Source: Chondrilla cf. caribensis
Taxonomy: Eukaryota; Porifera; Demospongiae; Chondrillida; Chondrillidae
Length of the DNA stretch: 64,000 nt
Assembly (NCBI GenBank): GCA_964020155.1
Contig: OZ026547.1
Coordinates: 5,554,509-5,618,508 of the forward strand
Direction of reading: 5' to 3'
Of this stretch, positions 1-13,800 are shown piece by piece (position 1 is the stretch's first letter; the number at the start of each line of letters is the position of its first letter). A program made the position numbers and the translations under genes. Below the pieces are notes generated by a model. The model was not told where the DNA came from. It ran no database searches and saw nothing but the letters and a program-made list of their open reading frames with translations.

Positions 1-35
1 AAATATAAGTTATACTCTTATTCTCTCCCAAATGC

Positions 36-175
36 AAATTTGCACTCCTGTGCGGTGAAGTACAAATTTGCACTCCTGTGCGTTGAAGTACAAATTTGCA
101 CTCCTGTGTGTCAAGTGCATGCTATTTACACTTCCGTGTTGAAATGCAATTTCCGTGTAAGTTGCACTAATCCCG
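36..175. repeat. Minisatellite, about 30-bp unit
   Basis: About three near-identical copies of a unit containing CAAATTTGCACTCCTGTG, followed by two diverged units. The core GCAAATTTGCAC is almost palindromic and recurs in a separate repeat at 13,645-13,780. From the end of this repeat to about 690 I see no gene. Confidence 0.8.
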
Positions 176-692
176 TTCCAATTTGAAGTGGGAGTGGAAA
201 CAAGATTACATAGACAGCAGCAGAAAACTCTATGGTGCACGTGGGTCGCGATCGAGAAGATTACATCGTAGTACGTACATATAATACCTTCTTAACCAAG
301 ATTATTATGTTCGATCTTGTCATAAACTAAGGTAAGCGACAGGAATAAGTGTAACTTTCAATGTGAGCTGAACTTGAGATCGTGTAACGTACTAAGGTTA
401 TTACGTATATTTTACGTTGTGAAGTGCTAAACCTCTCTAATGTCCCAGCAGCATACGTACGTAGTTACTTACTCCTAACCTTTGTAATATGTGACTTTTA
501 ACTATAGGCGGATCACCTTGGTATTTGTGTGCGCTAGCACACACGGCAAATTGAATCTGCCATGATGCTACACGTTTCAAGTCTAGCCGGGAACTGCTAC
601 CATAGACATGCGTACAATTATCACTATTAATGTCTATAAACGATTATTGATCAATTTAAGGTGTTAAAAGTACAATAGTTGCTAGTCCCTAC

Positions 693-732
<40 letters not shown>

Positions 733-782
733 GTGTGTGACGGTGTGTGTGTGTGACGGTGTGTGTGTGTGTGTGTGTGCGT

Positions 783-838
<56 letters not shown>

Positions 839-856
839 CGGTGTGTGTGTGACGGT

Positions 857-920
<64 letters not shown>

Positions 921-930
921 CGGCGTGTGT
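693..930. repeat. (TG)n microsatellite, compound
   Basis: Long TG tract interrupted by several GACGG inserts. The Cys-Val or Thr-His open frames across it are artefacts of the repeat. Confidence 0.95.
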
Positions 931-1055
931 GTATGTCTGCATACTAATCCAAGTAATTCGAGTACACAGTGGGTGTGGGGAGGAACCCCCACAATTTTTT
1001 TTACCTGAATTACTTGTCCAATTTAATCTGGTGTCTGCCACAAGGCATGATCACC

Positions 1056-4000
1056 TCATTCTACTTTTATAATTTTACACCATGGACAATGTGGGTGTAC
1101 CGTGATTGTACTCACTTGGCTTTCTATTACCCTTTCCGATGCAAAGATGTCATCTGGCATTAATGACAATGAATACCTCACAGTTGTCATTCTCTCTTCT
1201 TCAGCTTGAATTGCCCTTTGCTGAAGTATTGGGAGTTGCCACCGAGATGCAAAGTCGCCATCTATGCTGCAGAGTTGTGGTAATTGATGCTTCAAAAAGT
1301 CATCCCACTCCATAATTGCTTCACTTGACAACCAAGGTAGCCATTTTTGGATGTCCTGTTTGAAGGCCATCAAGTCCATCTTCTCTAATGATGGCTGGCT
1401 TGCTTCAGGTATGCCATTTGGTTTGTGCTATCACATACATGTGCAAGAAATAATGAATTAAGGACATTCAAGGTTAGTTTAAAAAAATTAATTATATGTA
1501 CCTTCAATAAATGCCCATGATTTTTCCAAGAGGTGTCAGACCATCTACTGCTATGTATATTTGCCTGACCTGATTCATCCCGTTCAAACTTGAAGCAGAG
1601 TGGCTCAGACTGACGATGAATTTCCTCAATGGACTCAGCAAGCCATTCCCTACTCTTGAATACTTCCTTCATTAGCACCACCTTGGGTTGAGGGCTATAA
1701 CTGCCTTCAATTGTTGTGGTCAATCCTAAAAAATAAAAAGGGATAAATAATGAAAAATACGTATCAGCGCTTTCCATGATATGAAATTATGTAAAGGTGC
1801 CTGACTTTATTCATAGATGATCATATTATGGATATACGTACTTATACCGGTATGCCTTTGCAATTGAGAATGCACAAATGTACATGTTGTGGATTTTGAC
1901 ATGTCATTGGATCTTGGTTTGGCAGTCTTCTCGTTGCCCAAGCAATCACTAAGTCCAGCAGAAAAGACTAGCAGTTTGCTCAGTGTGAGTGACTGTGCTT
2001 GCTACCCTTAGTGGCCGCTTTTCTGAAAAGTCGATTTTTGTCAAAAAGTTGCTAATCTGTGATCTCGAATGGTTACTCTAACTTGTAATCGTCTTCTGGC
2101 TCATTCATAGCGTAAAAACTTTCTTCGACTTGGCTATCGTACAGATACTCTAACAACTAACTAAACTAATTTAGAGTATCTATGGTTGCAGAAAAAATTC
2201 GAATACGTCGACCAAGCAGATTCGGGATACAAGCCATTTGTATCATGTCTATTCGGGATGTATTATCCGATTTGCCTACTCACCCTCTGGACTCGTGACA
2301 AATCGGATACACCCCAAGTAGACATGTTACAAATAGAACATATAATATATAATATATTATATAGGCCTGATATGTATGTGCACATTTATATTTGTGTGCT
2401 TAACTAATACCTCTTAGACTTTCTGCTCCATGCTTGGTCAAGGCACTAGATATCCTGGAAAAGAATTGGTCAATATCCTCATGGGTGTGTCCCACAGGAA
2501 GAAAATTGACCTTGACCTATAGAGTTACAAGATGAAATGTCAGTTATCTAGTATTAACAATTCACTGAAATTTGTGTAAAACTAGGTTTGATTTTGATAA
2601 TATCAAATATTTACCTTACGGAAAATCCTAGCTTCAACAAAAAGGGCACATAACGCTAGAATGTACCGGTTTTTGTTCTCCCTGTAGCAGTTGTCCAGCT
2701 GTAGATAGAGGACTTGTGCTCTAGCATTGGTATCTTGGAGTACATTCAATAAGATTGTAATTGTTAGGTTGCTGTCATGAGGGAATTGATGTAGATCTAC
2801 AAAAGCATAGGCCTTCTTCCCTCCATCACACCGCGTGTGAACCAGAGCTCCTATTAACAAATTATAATATTTTAACACAAGGCATACGTATCTATTTTGT
2901 AATATTATGCAAGCTAGGTTGTAAAATTGAAAGAAACAGGATCGACCTTTAACGCATGCATACCTTTATCTATATTACCTGTTATATGTGTCCGTAATTG
3001 CTTCAGATTTTGTACTGATTTGGAGACCTTTTGAACTTGAGGGATGTTCGTCTTAGATTGATCCATCCCATCGATGATAATACACAGATATTTTTCTGGT
3101 TGGTTGCGTGCCTTTTCTCGATGTTTATAATATTTCTTCCTCTCAGTGCTAAATACAGTTATATGCCAGCATGTATGTACTAGACACTGAATATATGTAC
3201 GTATAATATACCTACAGCCAGTAATTAAAATTTTACATTCAACTTACTATACGTGGTCCAGATGTGCTGAATATGACTCCTCTAACTCTTTTGTTCTCTC
3301 CTTATCACCAAAAACCTTTTGCCGCTGATATCCATAACGAACACAAATATCGCACTTGCTAAATCGACTCATCTATCAATTTAAAAGATATTCAATTTAA
3401 TGAATGAATTGGTTGATTACTTTGTTGTTTTACTCAGATTTAACCAGTTGCATGTGAAGAGCTATTATAGATAACCATAATATGTGTAGAATAAACACTA
3501 CACCTGTCTGACAGTGTATATGGTATGTACGTACGTAGACTATGCTTTTGCACATATACACACACACACGTACTACATATCTCCTTACTTTATCTAAAAA
3601 CTACTTTTTGCTTATACACCTGTCATATACATGATATCCAAACACAAACCCTAAAGACATGCATATTATACTATTATAAGGCCACTGGCATGCATATATA
3701 GTACATGAAAAATGTTTGATTGACTGAGTATCGTCATAATGAAAAATTAATATAATTCACTAGCCAATTATATCATTTACCAAACGTTTCAACAGCCGAC
3801 TGCTGCCTTGGTGATTGCTGCCACTGACAAGGCAGCAGTTAGCTGGTGAAACGTTTAGTGAAAAATAGTATTGGCTAGTGGATTACATTGCGTTGAATTT
3901 CCACTAGCACACATGTACCTTTGGAATTGTTATTCTTTTTAAGTCCCTGTTCCAAACTGCAACAAAATGTTGGAAAGAAATGATTTCATGTTGCCCTAAT

Positions 4001-4217
4001 CCTTCTTCAGTCAGAGACCCTGGATTCAATAGATGAATGACAGTCCATGCACTCATGACATTAACATTTTTATAATTATCATGATAGTATCGCAGCACCA
4101 CCTATCACACAGGTATATAGGTGGTGCTGTGAAGGTGATAATTAGTAAACAACGAGGTGACAATTAGTAAACAATGAAGCTATATCTAGAGCTTATACTA
4201 TTAATTCTGTTCGGAAT

Positions 4218-4298
<81 letters not shown>

Positions 4299-4307
4299 TG
4301 TGTGTGT

Positions 4308-4345
<38 letters not shown>

Positions 4346-5836
4346 ATGTATACACGTATGTCCATAATATAGTACTGTCTACTGGCATACGTATCTATCA
4401 TAGTGGCCTGTGTATACATATGAATCAAAACATGTCATTAAATAATACTTACTCTTCATTATTTGGTATACCGCTTTTTTTGTCAAGAAGTGTGGTAGAT
4501 GTATTTTGTCTAAGTGAGGCATCTTTTCCCCTATTTTGTCAGCATATGCTTCCAGCCAGGTAATCATGTTGATGTATTTTGTTGATAATTGCCTTGTTTT
4601 CCGCTTCCTTCTAATAATTGTCTTCACTCCTACTCTCCAATTATCATATATGGCCTTCACTCTACTGTATGATGTACCTAGGAGATTTATAAATGCCTTT
4701 TTGCAGATTTTCCTCCCATTCAGAATGAGCTGCTTGACCTTTGCAAATGTTGGTTCCTTCTCAGCTGTTGCCAGTGCTACAATAAGCTGATCCAATATCC
4801 ACTGGCTCTGCTCTGTTTGATTCTTTAACTTAAACATGGTTTGAAGGCTTTCAATCTCAATAATGCTAAATGTTGCAGTACACCGCTGGGAACAACAATC
4901 CAGTGGTAGTCCCTGGAGTTTTGCATTAGTACTGTCGTGACGGTCATTTTCATTTTCATTGTCACTCTCACTACAGGTATCAAGCTCTACCAAGGTATGC
5001 TCCGTGTCCTCTTCAGACATGAAGCTTGTCACCTGTAAGTTGTTATCAATTTCTTCTTCCGTGTCACTGCTCTCACTGCAGGTGTCAAGCTCTATGATTC
5101 CATAACTTTCCTGTAGTTTATGTAATATGTACAGACTATAATACAGTGGAACCTCTATTAAAGGACTCTCCCAATAAAGGACACCATAGAAAATACCTCC
5201 CTACAAAGGACACTTTCTTAGGCCCCAAAAATAAACTTCCCTGTAGTGTTGATACATTTTTCACCTCTGAAGAGTGGACAACCTCTCTACAGTGGACAAA
5301 CTTGCTATTCTCAATGTGTCCTTTATAAAGAGGTTCCACTGTATCACTATTGTTAGCTGACTGCCTCACCTAGCATTTTTCCTCTTAATTTTGACACTAG
5401 TTTTGTTGTAACAGGATTTTTATATTTAATAACATATTTGAAATCCTAATTTCTGTCACAGATGTACATTATTATTAATAACTACCTATCAGATATTATA
5501 GTGCATGCATGTGCACGTGGTTGCATGGAATAAAACGACTTGTTTTAAATACACTATACATAACATGTGACTGTCTGTGGGAAAATGGGGTAAGTTTGCA
5601 TTTTTGGCTGATTATTTGATTTATATCATATTATATCAAATCGAAGGGTATATTCTGCGAGGAAACCATGCACCACATACAGCGATACAGCGGTATTATA
5701 CCTACGTAGCGTTACTTCACGCGTACATTTACGTATAAGCGCGTGCTATTATTATTATGCAATACGCATATGAAATAACACTTACCAGAAGCGGTTCTAC
5801 AGGGTGAAATACATTTGAAACGTTCCCTTCAGCCAT
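1056..5836 (-). CDS. Spliced DUF7869-like (transposase-derived) protein
   Basis: Nine exons join in phase with GT-AG borders: 5836-5786, 5110-4453, 4019-3919, 3372-3248, 3148-2979, 2850-2615, 2516-2411, 1725-1502 and 1394-1056, giving about 669 residues. The first exon starts MAEGNVSN. The second is acidic, then basic. Exon 4 has FSKCDICVRYG, exon 5 IIIDGMDQSKT, exon 6 LYLQLDNCYRENKNRY and exon 7 VNFLPVGHTHEDIDQFFSR. From memory these are the signatures of the Pfam family DUF7869, found in many invertebrate transposon-derived proteins. The three acidic sites (IDGMD, QLDN, HEDID) could form a DDE/RNase H-like active site; that is inference. All motifs are intact, so the gene may be expressed or recently active. 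The last exon border and the true 3' end are the least certain. Intron 1 holds a MITE at 5142-5343. The gene faces a plus-strand gene fragment across 173 bp. Confidence 0.8.
2246..2339. repeat. Foldback (inverted repeat) element
   Basis: ATTTGTATCATGTCTATTCG and its imperfect reverse complement near 2305-2339 form long arms around a short centre. It lies in an intron-side stretch of the minus-strand DUF7869-like gene, between exons 7 and 8. It resembles a MITE remnant. Confidence 0.65.
3756..3893. repeat. Palindromic MITE-like element
   Basis: The outer arms CACTAGCCAAT and ATTGGCTAGTG and the inner arms AAACGTTTCA...CTGCTGCCTT and AAGGCAGCAG...TGAAACGTTT make one long hairpin. It sits in the intron between exons 3 and 4 of the DUF7869-like gene. 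Confidence 0.75.
4217..4344. repeat. (TG)n microsatellite
   Basis: TG tract with scattered TATG interruptions, inside an intron of the minus-strand gene. Confidence 0.95.
5142..5343. mobile_element. Tc1/mariner-type MITE, about 200 bp
   Basis: Perfect terminal inverted repeats CAGTGGAACCTCT (5144-5156) and AGAGGTTCCACTG (5329-5341), flanked by TA on each side as expected for TA target-site duplication. It contains no transposase and lies in intron 1 of the DUF7869-like gene. Relatives with the same ends occur at 6717-6793 and 62,585-62,749. Confidence 0.9.
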
Positions 5837-6009
5837 ACGGTCATCAGCATGTACGAAGAAAGACTCGAGCGCTCAAATCCAAGTAGTCATGGAAATTACT
5901 ATAGTACTATGATTTGGTTGGAGTATTAACTATAGCGCCAAGTACGCGCGCGGTATATATAGTTGCACCTGCAAGCTAGAAAGACGTTGACAGAACTAAA
6001 CATTTCTCC
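5837..6009. promoter_or_regulatory. Divergent intergenic promoter region
   Basis: Only 173 bp separate the minus-strand start codon at 5836 from the plus-strand ATG at 6010. A TATATATA at about 5953 lies roughly 57 bp upstream of the plus-strand ATG. No experimental promoter evidence is available, so this rests on position and the TATA-like sequence. Confidence 0.5.
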
Positions 6010-6716
6010 ATGACTACCTCGAAGCTGTGGAATTTTAAATGCGACCACGACGGCTCCATTCGTGTTTATTATGCGGACCGTACGCCTTTAATGAATGCCT
6101 CCACGAAGACCGCCTACAGGCGAATTTGCGATATCTTGCCTTCTGCGTTTCCCGGCGCCCCCCACACGCAATTGACATAAGTAGTTTTCAAATGAGCACT
6201 TATTAATAGACAAAGAAAACACTACATGCCAAAATTAAAGAATACACAGTATATGTAAGTAGTTGCTGCTGATTTTCCTGCATGGGTCTTGAAGGTCTGT
6301 AGAACAGGTAAGTAACCATATGGATAAGGACACACTAAAGATATACTTAAAGGTGAGTTACAGTACATATAGACGATATCAATATCCAAAAGTACTAGTT
6401 TTTCAGGTTCTCTGAGAAGGGATATTAGAGTAAGAACATGAATAGCATCACCGTGATTATGAAGGCTTAGCTAGACTAAGTGTGCGTGTGTCTACACCTC
6501 CTCCACCATGCTTTAACAGGTCGTATTTGAGAAGGATGGTCAAAGCAAGGCATCACTAAATTTACAGATTCTGAACCTCATGATCAAGGCAACCAATAGT
6601 CCCACCAAAAACTTTACTGGGAAGACTACAGCCTTAGAGTTCATACACGAGTGGACTGTCCAAACAGTATACGATAATGGCAAAAACCTGCAAATTCTGA
6701 GAGATGAGTGGTAATA
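6010..6716 (+). pseudogene. Broken partial duplicate of the ParB-like gene (exons 1-2)
   Basis: The frame starting ATG 6010 (MTTSKLWNFKCD...ICDILPSAF) matches exon 1 of the gene at 7313 (KRWNFTVGENG...DILPSA). The second piece, at about 6522-6716 (VVFEKDGQ...TGKTTALEFIHEWT), matches its exon 2 (IVFGNEERQ...RGKTNALDFITIWT). At the exon 1 border the intact copy has GAT|GTAAGT, whereas this copy reads GACATAAGT: the donor GT has become AT, there is a one-base frame change, and the frame runs into TAA. The second piece also ends in a stop. No counterparts of exons 3-12 precede the intact gene. This looks like a truncated tandem duplicate that could at most make a short N-terminal peptide. Confidence 0.75.
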
Positions 6717-6793
6717 TAATAAAGTGGAACCGCTCTATCCAGGCACTCCTTTGGGACAAGAAAATAGTGTTGGATTATAGAGTTTCCACTGTA
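6717..6793. mobile_element. Short remnant of the CAGTGGAACC MITE family
   Basis: Imperfect ends AAAGTGGAACCGCTCT and AGAGTTTCCACTGTA surround about 45 bp. They match the ends of the element at 5142-5343 and lie just past the duplicated exon 2. Confidence 0.6.
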
Positions 6794-7312
6794 CCAAGTC
6801 TCGGTACTTACCTTGTAAGCACATCCAGTACACAGTACAACTAACTGGAACCATCACTGTCTATGCAACACTAGTAATTGTTCAATGACCAAAGAATTCG
6901 GCTTACTCAGAAAATTCCGATGAGTCTTCCCTGGAATATCGCGTCGTGACGCGTCAAGTCAAGGTAAGATAGATATAACAACTGATAAGACACGCACATA
7001 CACGTACACGAAGATATTTATTATACACAAAATATATATACTTACTCGTATTCTTGCATTCTGCCATTTAGCTACGCACGTCTTCTAAGCTTTGGCTTAA
7101 GCTTATTGCCTTTTGCTAAAATGAAGTATCGTATACGTACTATTATACCAATCAAATACGATCTAGCATATGGCGCGTATTTGGCGCAACCGCGCTGTTT
7201 ATAGAGAATTGCGACTGCTTTGGTTATTGTATGCTTTCGCTTTACGCTTAAGTCTGCTTCTACCTAGATAGCTATACGTACGTATAGGTGCTTATTGCAA
7301 TTGCACGTTGAG

Positions 7313-7824
7313 ATGTCTTCCAAGCGATGGAATTTCACCGTGGGCGAGAATGGTGCTGTACGCGTGCAGTATGAGGACGGCTCGCCTCTGGTAAACCAGG
7401 TTACCGAGTCCGTATACGGTCCTGTCACTGACATTCTTCCTTCCGCTATAATGGATGCTCCACCACATGCAATTGATGTAAGTATATATATGTTACATAG
7501 TTATCCGTAATTAAGGTTTTCAAAGGTACATAGACAATAATTATTCTAATAATATACGCAATTATTATTTTAAAGTTCAGTTCACAAAAATGAATGTAAA
7601 ATATGTTCACTTTAAAATTAAGTTGACTCATGTATGGTACTTCACATTACCTGCAAGGAGAGGAAGTATGAACAATGTCATAATGGCAGTTTCCATACAT
7701 TATAATTACGTAATATACGTACGACTGTCATGATACTATGGGATCATAGATACTTAAACCCCTGGATTGGAAATGCAACCATTATAATATGCAACTAGGC
7801 TACAAGTATATTCATGGTCATATG

Positions 7825-7856
<32 letters not shown>

Positions 7857-10800
7857 TCATATCCACTAATAATTATATTCATACTTTACATAACCAATAC
7901 AATAAATAATGTGACGTATCATGTAAAAACATGAATATGTTATAGTTACCACCCAAACTTCTATTACATAACGAATTCATTATTCCCACCCCTCGTGCCT
8001 CGGACAATAAATTCGTTACATAATAGAAGTCAGGTAGTAACTATAACTTGCTTCACATGTGGGAGTCGAGTTTCCAATCCAGGGTGTTTGAGTATGTATG
8101 GTATAATAAATAGCGGGTAACATCATTCTGTATCACTTCAGATCGTCTTCGGCAATGAAGAGCGTCAAAAGGCACTACTTAGCATCAAGAACTTCAAGCC
8201 AAGTAATAGCTTTTCACAGCATTTTAGAGGAAAGACAAATGCCCTCGATTTCATTACTATTTGGACAGAAGTCACCACATATAGCCTAGATGAAGGTTGC
8301 AGAGTATTCAAAGGTAAACATTTCACTACACCCAATACACTTATATTACATGGGATAGAAAATGATTGTACACACAAAATCATGTACTTAATGTAGTGAA
8401 ATTTGATATGGTGATGCACCAAGTACATGACATGGTACAGATTAATATGAGAGTATATGAGGATCTGTACACCACTTATAAGGTTGGAATGTACATATAC
8501 ACGTGTGCATGTACATAATTATGTACCTATATGTGTATTGATAGTTAGTAGGTATTCATGTACAATTGCATATGCAAGGGTAAATGTAAACTTAGACAGT
8601 TTATTATCTGGCCCTGCTGGATTTGTACTCGAGTGTGTTACCACTTGATCACAAACCCATGCCATCTATATATCAAAACACATATTTTTTGTACAATATA
8701 AAGATGAATTACTGGAAGGAGACTCACCACACAGTTGTGCTTCAAATACATCCGCCCAATTGGGTGAAAAACGACCAGCCATCAATGTTTCCATGAATGC
8801 AAAGAAATGTGATCTGGGAAATAAAATGGATGAACTCATGGAAACAAAAAGAGTGCAAGGTGGTAAAGACATACATGCACAATCATACTTGCAGACTATT
8901 TCGCATACGTACGTTCACTTAAAACATCCATTCAAGCTATAAAGGTATACATATGACTGATAGACTAAGCATACATTCCAATCAAATTTAGCTCTACACA
9001 GCACATTAATATTGGCCTTACATCATTGCCTAGGACTACATTACCTCCCAGTAATGAACTGTGTGACTCCAGCCCCAACCAGGCTTTTACGTAAGGTGGA
9101 CAGGATATTCATGGAGGCATTGAAACAAAAGATGAGAGAAGATCCAACTGCCCCTGGTACAATTGTAGTGGTAATATGTTATACTTGTTATGTATTGACG
9201 AAAACCACCCTACCCAGAGAATAGATAAGGATCGGGTCGATTTCCTTGATACCATTTCGGGACCAAGGACATCGAACTGACATTTTGATGTCACAAGTGT
9301 TAGATTGTTGTCATGACAACAATCATTTCATCGAAAATGAATGTACCATGTACACATATACGTACAAACGTCTTTATCTTACAAAAGTCTGATATCTTTA
9401 AACAAATACACACACACACTGTACTTTGATTGTCGAGTCTTATTAAATAGGAACTCCACCCCTGGCCGTCTTATGTAAAGCTGAGCACATAAAATGTGTC
9501 CAAGATTTCAATACCAGTCATGAGAAAGTTTACAAGTATGAAGTCCTTGGGGGACTTCATAGTGTAACTGCTCGTCAAGAGTTATTGAAGGAATACCCAG
9601 GTATGTACATGCAAAACTGGTGCATAGAATTGCCTATACAGATGCATTCAAAGTGATATCTATTGTCATCTAGGTCATCCTTGCTTCACTGAAGTCAGTG
9701 CCATCATTTACTGTGGATTGACTGATGATGAGGCCCTACGACTGGCTGCCAGACATAACATTAATGGTCATTTCACGCATGAGATGACACATCGTAACTA
9801 TGTAAGTATGTTTGATGATAATGGTTGCAATGAATACACTGTACATGTATAAGATTGATATTGCATGTGTGACAATGGTATCATACAGCTAGAAGCATGC
9901 CGAGCACGATTATATGCCATGGCTGGATTGGACATGGAAAGAGATGAGGCACCACCTTCCTCAACAGAGTGGAAAAAGAGATGCCAAAATTACATCTTAC
10001 CACCTGTGTGTAACAAATGCATACGTAATATATCTAAACTCATCTTTTCACTCTTCCAATTAAATTCTTCTGATGTTAGGACATGTCCAAGACTCAAAGA
10101 GAAAACATTCTCAATCAGGCCTCGTTCTCAGCAGAGGTATGGCAGTCTTGTGTGGTTATCATGGACCTATTTGAGAAATACAAGTTGAAAGGTCAAACAA
10201 AGCCAAAAAAGGGTTCTGCAAATACAGCATCCATCAAGCAGCACCATTTCCAGCCTCTACACCACCTAAGCAAAGACTTCCAGGTATAACTATTATATAT
10301 CAGTCATACGTGCATAATTAATAACTCATCTAGTCTTCAGATATACGGTACTTCCCATAGTATACTTCATGATGTCAGGCGGTCGACCGGAAGTTGTCAG
10401 ATGACCGTACGGGTGTCGATCGATGACCGTCTGGGTGTTGATTGATGACCGTCTGGGTGTTGATCGATGACCGTCTGGGTGTTGGTCGGAGACCGTTCAC
10501 TTTATTATCCATTACGCTACGTACGTACGTAATTCTGTGACGATCGAGAATGCTACATAGTAACCGCCACATTGATTTCCTTCTGCGACTGCAGCCTCAG
10601 TTCTTCCAAAGTTGTTTTATCATTTGACTCCATTCGTGTGTCTATCTTTTTCATGATGGTATCAGTTCTTTCAGACAAAGATCCGGTGCTCGACCTCCTT
10701 GCGATACGTAGTCCAGGTCTCACGAAAACGCTTTAAAAATTGCTTGATTGGGAAACTATTAAGTTTGTGGGTGATTGCTAACAATGTCTTAAATCCTGTC

Positions 10801-13800
10801 GAGAGAAATCAGTTCTCTTTTGCAAAAATTTATAAAGTCAGCTATCTTGTTCCGCCATCTTCATACGTACATATGCACTCTGACCGTTGATCGACCTTTG
10901 ACCGACCGCTAATTGACTGCCGGTCGACCGCCTGACGTCATGAAGTTTACTATGGGAAGTACTGTAATATTTGTGCCATTTCTGTACATCTTGGGAGCCA
11001 TCTTTAACTTGGAGAATAGAACAATTTGTTCATGTAATCTATTCATATCATTTTACAGTTAAGCATGTTAAGAGAAATCATTGCAAAGGAACTGACCTTT
11101 GCAGAACTGCGTGAAAGGTCATCCAGTTATCGGGCTCTACAGTCAACGAAGTCAGCATTTGTCAAAGCCACTAGCTGTAGTAGTTGGAGTGAAGCCAAGG
11201 AAAGATTTCCCCACCATGCGCTCGAAGAAAAACTGAAGAACTTCTCACATCTTTCCTTCAAAGGTGGGATACCTACCGTTTTTAAGGAATATTGTAGAGC
11301 TGCAATGTTGTCTTTGGAGACTTCACAATTTCAAGTAGACTCCAATACGTCTGCGACATTTTTTTTGGAGGGATATGGAGTCTTTGTACTAAAAAGCGAA
11401 AATGTATTTAGTGAAATTGGAGGAATAACAAGGAGACAACTGAAGGATTTCACTGGTGCTAGTCTTATTTTCGCCATAGTTGGAGAAGTAAGTGATGGCT
11501 ACATGTATGTACCGTATGTATACATTTATACTATTATATATAACAGCGCATACACGGTTTCACTATAATATAGATATTCTATGCTACGTATAGAGTATCA
11601 GTATCAAGTGTTGATATTATGGTTATCTATATATATATAATTGTTATGGTATCAATTTTATTATGGTTTCACATTGTCAATAAGCTAAAATTTCTAACAT
11701 AGGGTACTTCCAAAGATCACATCACTACCTTGGCTTACGCAGCCAGAGAAGTGAACAGGATCCATACAAATTTGGAGAACTTCAATTTGGCAATTCTATC
11801 ACCGCTAAGCATGGATCTAGAAGTTACAATATCACTAGAGGGATGCTTTGATTCCGTCGAGAAGGCTTATTTATATCATACCAAAGCCAAAGGAAATCTA
11901 GGTAGGGCCCAATTTACTGGATGAAATTGAATTTGTCACTACGATTCTAAGTCAGTGAATAGCTGCACAGTAAATTTGACATCCTGTTTCAATAGGCATG
12001 AGATGGTATGAGCAATAATAACTACAAGGTAAACCGTCCTAATTTGAGTCACTTCCTAATGTGGGTCACTTCTAGCAAAACCCCAAACCATTGGACTCCG
12101 AATGAGTACAAGACATCACTTAAACAATCGAATTATACCTTACTCAATCCTAGTTACTCACACACCAAACTGCAGTGCGGTATACATAGCTCATGTCTCT
12201 TTTACACAATGCGCCATTGACTCTCTCGCAGTGGTGCCCGATGAAGCACTTATCCCGTCATAACTTCTCTAATGCAAACATTTTGGGGACATTAAGCTCG
12301 CTTCTTGCTAACAAGACATCACCTTAATGCTTGATCTCTGCAATCATTATGGTGCCCATAAAGGATCATTAGTCAGCTTCTCTGAGCAAAAATCGTTTGC
12401 AAAAAGAACGTCGCACCGAATTCAATTTTAACGCCCCACTGGGCACTTATAACCGCCGTTACTGAAATGGCAGATAAATTCTTCGTACAGAAAAAGTGTA
12501 AACATTATGATTTGAATCATACCTGGCGTTCGTAAAGGTACTGCCTCCTATTTTTGTTGCGTTATCCAAATTAGGACAATCACAGAAATTACACGAGTTC
12601 GTACTGACAAGTGTCGTCTGTTTTTCAAATGCGATCGTTCCGCGCGTTACTTTGAGTGTGAGAAGAAGATACACCACGGCTGGATTTGAAAATACTTCGA
12701 GTTTCTCTGCGTCGCTTATTGTAGGCCGGCACAACAGATTGTCGAAGTGTGCCCCAAATTAGGACGGTATGCTTGGTACGTATAGTACATATGGACAGTA
12801 TAGAGTACACCCAAAATAGTATCTAACTCAGATTCCAGAGGATACAATTTTCTCTTCCAGACGGTGGATAACTATTCGAGGTCCTACTAATACTATGATA
12901 CATGAACAGGCGATTCCTTTGTAAACATCTACGAAAATATTAACAAACAGCACAGCATACTTCCACACCTACTAACCTCAATAACCAAAGTTAACGCTGT
13001 CAGTGAACTTGTTACAGCATCTATGGTTACAGGAGGCGAATCTCTCTTCGAAATACGAATAAAAGCGTTCCGCCAGCTGATCAGTGTGACACGTGTTTAT
13101 GGTAATAAATGGCGCCCGGAAGTTAATCGACTTTATGGGTATATGTCACAATTATCACATTAATATTCGTGCAATACATACAAGGATACAGTCACGTGTC
13201 CTTGATGTCACAATACTAATCATCAGGATGTTACATGTTACAGTGCACAATGCCATACATTGCTATCCCTGAGCCCTATCATCCTTAGTGAGCAACCTTG
13301 CGAAGGGAAAGACTATGACCAATGCCCTACAACAGCTTACCATTGGTCATTGGGCACAGAATGGCAAAGTAAATGAGGAACACATTCACGGAGATGCTCT
13401 CAATGTAATTGAACATACATCTGAGGATGAGCAGTTTAGGAAGATCATTAATCAATTTTCCTTTGAGGGGAATACAGTCATCAACATGAGCGGAGATTAT
13501 ACATTGGGTGAGTATAGAGCAAGGTTTATATTAAAAGTACTCTGCGAATACTTATAATTATGTACATGAGTATTATGCAAACTACATGCATAATAATGAT
13601 TATTCTTAATACCTATAAGAATACTGTGCATTAATAATATTACGTAGAGTGCAAATTTGTACTTATGATAATATAGAGTGCAAATTTGTACTTATAATTA
13701 TAGTGTGCAAATTTGTACTCATAAATATTATATTGTGCAAACTTGTACTTATAATAATATAGTGTGCAAATTTGCACACTTGTATTTACTACATGTATGC

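Noticed and set aside
12000..12032. A possible extra exon (acceptor near 12,000, GMRWYEQ)
   Set aside because: It runs into TAA, whereas skipping it joins 11,901 to 13,289 perfectly in phase.
12459..12810. Minus-strand frames of about 60-90 codons inside the 12,033-12,768 element
   Set aside because: No similarity to any transposase and no continuity beyond the MITE.
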